Translations under genes and position numbers: made by a program
Shown here: piece by piece, positions 58,546 through 64,000 of the stretch
Numbering within the stretch: the first letter of the stretch is position 1
Layout of the letters: each line of letters starts with the position of its first letter
Notes under the pieces: model-generated
The model's database searches: none
What the model saw: the letters and a program-made list of their open reading frames with translations, nothing else
Told to the model about the DNA's origin: nothing
Origin: Gymnothorax reevesii
Lineage: Eukaryota > Chordata > Actinopteri > Anguilliformes > Muraenidae
Direction: 5' to 3'
Length of the DNA: 64,000 nucleotides
NCBI GenBank assembly: GCA_029721435.1
Contig: CM056574.1
Location: forward strand, 71,157,501-71,221,500

Positions 58546-60194
58546 CCCATTACATATCTTACACTTCTCCTACACACAGATCTTACTTGCCATTCTTGAG
58601 CCTCTTTACAATTTTCACGCTAACCAAATGCAGTCATGAAGTAGTTTCTAAGCTTTTTTTTTTTAACATCCCATCTCACATAAAGCCAGGTAACAGCAAT
58701 GAAAAGGTATGGTTGCATACTGATTTAAGCCACACTCCATGCTGTAAATAGGCCTTTAGCCAAGGGTCAGAATTCTTAACTTTTGTGACCCACATCGACT
58801 AATACAATTTTAATTGATGTTGTCCAGAAACATATTTAAAGCATAACATACAATTTGGAAATTGCAGAAATCCACCATTATTAAGATAAAAAACCTCAAG
58901 AATTTCAAAAAGGAAAAATTACCCAGTCACAGTGGCCCTTATACTATCATGTCAGAATATCCCAAAAACAACAGCCCATCAGACGATTTGATTTAACAAA
59001 GCGACACAAACAGGTATGCCGTGGGATTCTGTGACTAGAGGGCATTAAGTGACAATTAAACATCTGTAACACAGGATTAAGTGCTTCTGCAACTGTGGGA
59101 AGAAGGAGGACGAGAGGGTTTTTTTACATTTTTAGAAAATGAGTGTGTGTTTGCCAGGATAAATCGAGCATCCAACACTCCAACTGAAGAGATTCCGATT
59201 ATAAATATTTTACGAATAATATACAGAAGTTGTCTGAACATTTTATTTACTATAATTAAATAAAATTAGACATTGACAGAATGATGAGAGTGAAAACACA
59301 TTTTTGAGGCTATTTTGTGCAGATATGAATACAGACTTGAGATTTAGGCTTTCCCTTTGGTGTGCCTCGGGCAAAAAAAAGTGTTGAAACCACTGCGCAA
59401 GGAAATGCTTCAACACAAGGTCACATTAAGGCTCTTTCACGCAAAGGACGAATGAAAAAACTAAAGGAAAATGCCTTTTCCATGCATTCCGCCGAAAATG
59501 AAAGACTGGCGGTAAGATTCTGTCATGACAACCAAGCGAAAAAAATGTAGTGTTCCTGGGATTTATTTTGTTGGTTGACTTGTTTTATTGGCACTCAAAC
59601 TCTGCAAAAATCAATCCAGCTCCAGGGAAAAAATCCATTCAGCGAAATACTACAGTTTTGCATCATATGGGCTACATGAGATTTTAATAGATGGCATTTG
59701 TTTTTTGCTTTGATCGGAAAAGTCCACACTCTCGCCGACAGTGTTCTAGAGGTAAAGGGCCTATTTAGTAGGCTTCATTTTCCCTTTTAATTCTGCGCTT
59801 TATTTCGGCGTTATTGTAAGGACTGGTGTGAAAGGTGATCAAATACTATGAAACAGCTGTGATTCTGGGGACAAGAAAAGAGCAGGGACTATGATTTTTA
59901 GCCAGAGGCATGGCTGAGTATTTGGAATGGTCAAGTAGGTGGGCTGCTTATTCGGTGTCTGAACGTTTTCCCAAAAAAGTGCACGTTTCTGTTTCAGACA
60001 AATGAAGTTTTTTTTTTAAATGACAAACAAATACTCTTGCACACAGGAGATGAGTAATGTCAGACCAGAGACATAAGAAAAGACTGACTCTTCTCAGGAT
60101 AGGAGCAAGAGGAAAACCTCCACTGCGCATCGTGCGTCAGAACGCCCCTCCGCCGTTATAAAATCACTGTAACCCACTGCTTCTCGGGACTTAT
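58546..60194. other. TBRG1 intron or 5' part, nothing recognised
   Basis: No coding exon with TBRG1 features and no TIR was found. A 62-codon plus frame at 59362 has no family features. Confidence 0.35.
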
Positions 60195-60327
60195 TCATTA
60201 TTACACACAAGGGTGTACTTGACCGTCATTCTTGTCACGACAGTTATGCTGCCGGGCGCCGAGTTCCCTTAGCATCACTGAAGTGAAAAGAATGACGCTC
60301 AAGCACACCCTCGCGTGTAATAATGCG
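60195..60327. mobile_element. Near-palindromic hairpin MITE
   Basis: The left arm TTATTACACACAAGGGTGTA and the reversed right arm TTATTACACGCGAGGGTGTG continue as inverted copies through CTTGA-CGTCATTCTT, nearly to the centre (GCCGGGCGCC at about 60251). Arms are about 60 bp with almost no loop. Confidence 0.75.
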
Positions 60328-60445
60328 ATACAACTATTTCCAAAAAAATAAAATGTATAATCAAAATATATTCATACTGTGGGCATTTCGCTCTCAAAAT
60401 ATAACAGTTTTTTACGAGTATCATCTCCGTTTCCGTGGAAATACA

Positions 60446-62059
60446 AAACCCAAAACCAGTGAAGTTGGCACGTTATGTAAATCGTAGATAAAAACAGAAT
60501 ACAATGATTTTCAAATCCTTTTCAACTTATATTCAATTGAATACACTGCAAAGACAAGATGTTAAATGTTCAAACTGAGAAACTTCTTTTTTTTTTTTTT
60601 TTTTTGCAAATAATCATTAACTTAGAATTTAAAGGCAGCAACACATTGCAAAAAAGTTGGCACAGGGGCCTTTTTACCACTGTATTACATCGCCTTTCCT
60701 TTTAACGACAGTCAGTAGATGTTTGGGAACTGAGGAGACCAATTTTTGAAGCTTTTCGGGTGGAACTCTTTCCCATTCTTGCTTGATGTACAGCTTAAGT
60801 TGTTCAGCAGTCCGGGGTCTCCATTGTCGTATTTTACGCTTCATAATGCGCCACACATTTTCAATGGGAGACAGGTCTCGACTACAGGCAGGCCAGTCTA
60901 GTACCCGCACACTTTTACAACGGAGCCATGCTGTTGTAACACGTGCAAAATGTGGCTTGGCATTGTCTTGCTGAAATAAGCAGGGGCGTCCATGAAAAAG
61001 ACGTTGCTTGGATGGCAACATATGTTGCTCCAAAACCTGTATGTACCTTTCAGTATTAATGGTGCCTTCACATATGTGTAAGTTGCCCATGCCTTGGGCA
61101 CTATTACACTCCCATACCATCACAGATGCTGGCTTTTGAACTTTGCGCCTATAATAGTCCGGATGGTTCTTTTCCTCTTTGGTCCGGAGGACACAACGTC
61201 CACAGTTTCCAAAAACAATTTGAAATGTGGACTCGTCAGACCACAGAACACTTTTCCACTTTGCATCAGTCCATCTTAGATGAGCTTGGGCCCAGCGAAG
61301 CCGGCGGCGTTTCTGGGTGCTTTTGATAAATGGTCTTCGCTTTGCATTGTAGAGTTTTAACTTGCACTTGCAGATGTAGCGACGAACTGTAGTTACTGAC
61401 AGTGGTTTTCTGAGGTGTTCCTGAGCCCATGTGGTGATGTCCTTTACACACTGATGTCGGTTTTTGATGCGGTAGCGTCTGAGGGATCGAAGGTCACGGG
61501 CATTCAATGTTGGTTTTCGGCCTTGTCGCTTACGTGCAGTGATTTCTCTAGATTCTCTGAACCTTTTGACGATATTACGGACCGTAGATGATGAAATCCC
61601 TAAATTTCTTGCAATAGCTCGTTGAGGAATGTTGTTTTTAAACTGTTCGACAATCAGCTCATGCATTTGTTCACTAAGTGGTGACCCTCGCCCCATCCTT
61701 GTTTGTGAATGACTGAGCATTTCAGGGAAGCTGCTTTGAGACCCAATCATGGCACCCACCTGTTCCCAATTAGCCTGTTCACCTGTGGGATGTTCCAAAT
61801 TAGTGTTTGATGAGCATACCTCAACTCTCTCAGTCTTCTTTGCCATTTGTGCCAGCTTTTTTGAAACATGTTGCAGGCATCAAATTCCAAATTAGCTAAT
61901 ATTTGCAAAAAATTACAAAGTTTACCTGTTCGAACATTAAGTAACTTGTCTTTGCAGTGTATTCAATTGAATAAAGGTTGAAAAGGATTTGCAAATCATT
62001 GTATTCTGTTTTTATTTACGATTTACACAACGTGCAAACTTCACTGGTTTTGGGTTTTG
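60446..62059 (-). mobile_element. Full-length Tc1 element with open transposase
   Basis: The left end CAAAACCCAAAACCAGTGAA is next to TA (60444-60445). The right end is its inverted copy, ending GGTTTTGGGTTTTG at 62059. Length is 1614 bp with long inverted arms that include ATTCAATTGAAT. At the right the next base is A, and a partial second copy follows with no TA between. Confidence 0.9.
60674..61846 (-). CDS. Tc1 transposase, open 390-codon frame
   Basis: Cut-and-paste transposase, acting at TA sites. The frame is unbroken. The family start is most likely Met51 (MGRGSPLSEQ, codon at 61694-61696); the first 50 residues look like translated leader. Two HTH parts lie at about 60-115 (IPQRAIARNLGISSSTVR) and 120-175; the GRKP linker is at 109-112. 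The catalytic triad is D204 (LWSDEST), D294 (FQQDNAKPH) and E329 (SPIENVW), so DD34E. Two substitutions at usually conserved places stand out: MVWECNSAQG where the family has G after MVW, and CSRDLSP where P is usual before D. It may therefore be open but inactive. Confidence 0.9.
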   Translation of the reverse strand: MAKKTERVEVCSSNTNLEHPTGEQANWEQVGAMIGSQSSFPEMLSHSQTRMGRGSPLSEQMHELIVEQFKNNIPQRAIARNLGISSSTVRNIVKRFRESREITARKRQGRKPTLNARDLRSLRRYRIKNRHQCVKDITTWAQEHLRKPLSVTTVRRYICKCKLKLYNAKRRPFIKSTQKRRRLRWAQAHLRWTDAKWKSVLWSDESTFQIVFGNCGRCVLRTKEEKNHPDYYRRKVQKPASVMVWECNSAQGMGNLHICEGTINTERYIQVLEQHMLPSKQRLFHGRPCLFQQDNAKPHFARVTTAWLRCKSVRVLDWPACSRDLSPIENVWRIMKRKIRQWRPRTAEQLKLYIKQEWERVPPEKLQKLVSSVPKHLLTVVKRKGDVIQW

Positions 62060-62060
62060 A

Positions 62061-62833
62061 AGATGAGCTTGGGCCCAGCGAAGCCGGCGGCGTTTCTGGG
62101 TGCTGTTGATAAATGGCTTTCGCTTTGCATTGTAGAGCTTTAACTTGCACTTGCAGATGTAGCGACGAACTGTAGTTACTGACAGTAGTTTTCTGAAGTG
62201 TTCCTGAGCCCATGTGGTGATGTCCTTTACACACTGATGTTGCTTTTTGATGCAGTACCGCCTGAGGGATCAAAGGTCACGGGCATTCAATGTTGGTTTT
62301 CGGCCTTGTCGCTTACGTGCAGTGATTTCTCCAGATTCTCTGAACCTTTTGACGTTATTACGGACCGTAGATGATGAAATCCCTAAATTTCCTGCAATAG
62401 CTCGTTGAGGAATGTTGTATTTAAACTGTTCAACAATCAGCTCACGCATTTGTTCACTAAGTGGTGACCCTCGCCCCATCCTTGTTTGTGAATGACTGAG
62501 CATTTCAGGGAAGCTGCTTTTATGCCCAATCATGGCACCTACCTCTTCCCAATTAGCCCGTTCAGCTGTGGGATGTTCCAAATACGTGTTTGATGAGCAT
62601 TCCTCAACTCTCTGTCTTTTTTGCCACTGGCGCCAGCTTTTTTGAAACATGTTGCAGGCATCAAATTCTAAATGAGCTAATATTTGCAAAAAATTACAAA
62701 GTTTACCTGTTCGAACATTAAGTAACTTGTCTTTGCAGTGTATTCAATTGAATATAGGTTTAAAAGTATTTGCAAACCATTGTATTCTGTTTTTATTAAC
62801 GATTTACACAATGTGCCAACTTCACTGGTTTTG
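62061..62833 (-). mobile_element. Partial second copy of the same Tc1 family
   Basis: Similarity to 61278-62059 starts abruptly at AGATGAGCTTGGG and runs to the right TIR, ending TTCACTGGTTTTG next to TA (62834-62835). The transposase N-terminal region (QMRELIVEQFKYNIPQRAIA) is present with a stop after LNARDL at about 62270. The catalytic half and the left TIR are missing. Confidence 0.85.
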
Positions 62834-62835
62834 TA

Positions 62836-63329
62836 CATGAGATCTGACGTTAACTAGTCTTTGTCAGCCAGCCAACTTGGGCTTATGTTTTCTAGACATC
62901 GTGATTTCCCAAAATTGAATAAATACCACACGTAGCAACACAAAACTGCTTTGCTAGCTCAATCATGTTATAACTAGAATATCCGCTGGAAATAAAATAT
63001 TTTTTTCCATGGACTGATAGTTATACTTCTGCCGACATCTCAGTCAGTTTTAAGCTAACAGGTGCCGTGATGACTCATCTAATCTTTATGGAACGAACTT
63101 AAATTGATTGATTGTTTGATTGATTGATTTCTGGATTAAGACAATATAACTGCAATCCAAAGGATAACATGCTAAAGTACAATACTTCTTTCCAGCATGG
63201 TCCTTGGTGTTACACGCAAGACACAAATAGACAAGAAACAGACAAATTCAATCTAAAAAGACATGCAGTATTAGGAGTGAAAAAAGACATTCCAAAATAC
63301 AGTAAACTATCCCAGATCAATTAATATTC
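62836..63329. other. Unassigned stretch
   Basis: A TTGA/GATT microsatellite lies at about 63104-63130. No gene or TIR was recognised. Confidence 0.4.
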
Positions 63330-63900
63330 ACCTTGTTCCATAAAAGCTGCTTCTCCCTCGAGATGAGAGGAGTTTTATAGCAGTAGGCAAACTATTCCAT
63401 GCCATGATACCAGTATAAAAGAAAGAATTTTTAACTGCGTTATTAGCTCTAGGAACTATGCAGAGGTGGATGCTGGCCCTCGTGTTATAACTGTGCTGTG
63501 TATGGACCATGGTTACATTAGAGCAGGAATGTCCAATCTTACCCGTAAAGGGCCGGTGTGGGTGCAGGTTTTTGTCCAAGCCAGCAGTGCTACTGCACCT
63601 GATTCCACTAATTAACTAATCAGGGGTTTCAATCATGACCTTGGTGAGTAGAATCAAGTGCGTTAGTATTGGGCTCTAACACCCTGCATTGGACACCCCT
63701 GCATTAGAGCATAAGTATTTGGGAGCTTGATCATTAACAATGTTACACATATGGTTTAGCCTAAGTTGTTCAACTCTTAGATGTATGGGAAGCCGACCAG
63801 CTCTCACAAACTCCTCCATACCAATATGAGTACGGGGGGGGACATTTAACAGGTACTGAATGCCATTGTCTGCAACACTTGGAATTTGTTTTTAAGTTTC
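63330..63900 (-). pseudogene. LINE ORF2 C-terminal relic, split by a MITE
   Basis: On the minus strand it reads RTHIGMEEFVRAGRLPIHLR, then LRLNHMCNIVNDQAPKYL, then after the MITE VTMVHTQHSYNTRASIH and GIMAWNSLPTAIKLL. These are hallmarks of the region after the RT in jockey-superfamily LINEs. The frame continues across the MITE when insert and one target copy are ignored. Truncated at both ends. Confidence 0.75.
63524..63701. mobile_element. hAT-type MITE, 178 bp, perfect 8-bp target duplication
   Basis: The ends CAGGAATGTCCAATC and, reversed, CAGGGGTGTCCAATG are TIRs. CATTAGAG flanks both sides (63516-63523, 63702-63709). The core (GTGGGTGCAGGTTTTTGTCC, GATTCCACTAATTAACTAAT) is the type of short hAT MITE common in fish. 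A relative may lie at 18435-18551. Confidence 0.93.
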
Positions 63901-64000
63901 AAAGACAACCCAGAAAACCATGCAGAGCACGCAAAATTCACATGACATTTAATCAGACCTAATACCAATTATTTCTTTACAGAAAACTCAAAAACTCTGT

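Noticed and set aside
58069..58751. Long plus-strand frames over 58069-58751
   Set aside because: They are antisense to the TBRG1 exon and then run through the CA microsatellite.
1..64000. A prokaryote-type defence, secondary-metabolite or phage system
   Set aside because: No operons, ribosome binding sites or bacterial gene density; all recognisable coding is eukaryotic transposon or split host gene.

Overview
The window looks like nuclear DNA of a ray-finned fish. It is AT-rich, has only eukaryotic signals (split exons, polyA-type tails, microsatellites) and is packed with repeats typical of teleosts: several Tc1 families, hAT and TTAA-type elements, CR1-, L1- and RTE/Rex3-like LINEs, a tRNA-derived SINE of the DANA/HAmo type and an LTR family. 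No species can be named from the sequence alone.

The only host gene I can recognise is TBRG1 (transforming growth factor beta regulator 1, also NIAM) on the minus strand. Two exons are visible, 58082-58221 and 16212-16358. They join in phase inside the FYRN domain (...SLGE | IITDR...). The intron between them is about 41.7 kb and is almost wholly transposon-derived. The following intron runs at least 16.2 kb to the left edge without a recognisable FYRC exon, and the 5' exons are not seen up to 64000. So nearly the whole window is TBRG1 intron or flank.

Layout. 1-6640: a hAT-like foldback MITE, an LTR relic, a Tc1 relic, and a CR1-type LINE relic broken by a SINE. 7500-9720: TTAA-type repeats and degenerate tandem arrays rich in AGGTCA half-sites. 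9898-11527: a complete but mutated Tc1. 12678-13209: a hAT MITE with a perfect 8-bp target duplication. 13430-16152: a CR1-type LINE ending 60 bp from the TBRG1 exon. 18557-19492: a TIR element. 21621-30836: a ~290-bp tandem array, then an L1 with an open ORF1 and a broken ORF2, interrupted by a hAT element (23827-25342) and a TTAA element (27931-30228). 31112-35625: an inverted-repeat element with a 3.5-kb THAP-bearing element in one arm. 36250-39032: a TTAA repeat interrupted by a foldback element with ~340-bp arms and by a Tc1 relic. 41757-48997: a higher-order tandem array. 49000-58000: sparse relics including an LTR and a Rex3-like LINE. 60446-62833: a Tc1 with an open 390-codon transposase frame fused to a partial second copy. 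63330-63900: a LINE tail split by a hAT MITE.

No dedicated novel gene system is evident. What is most worth a second look is the layered insertion history, in which several empty sites or target duplications can be read directly, and the extreme expansion of one TBRG1 intron. All family names come from recognition by eye; no alignment or database search was run.
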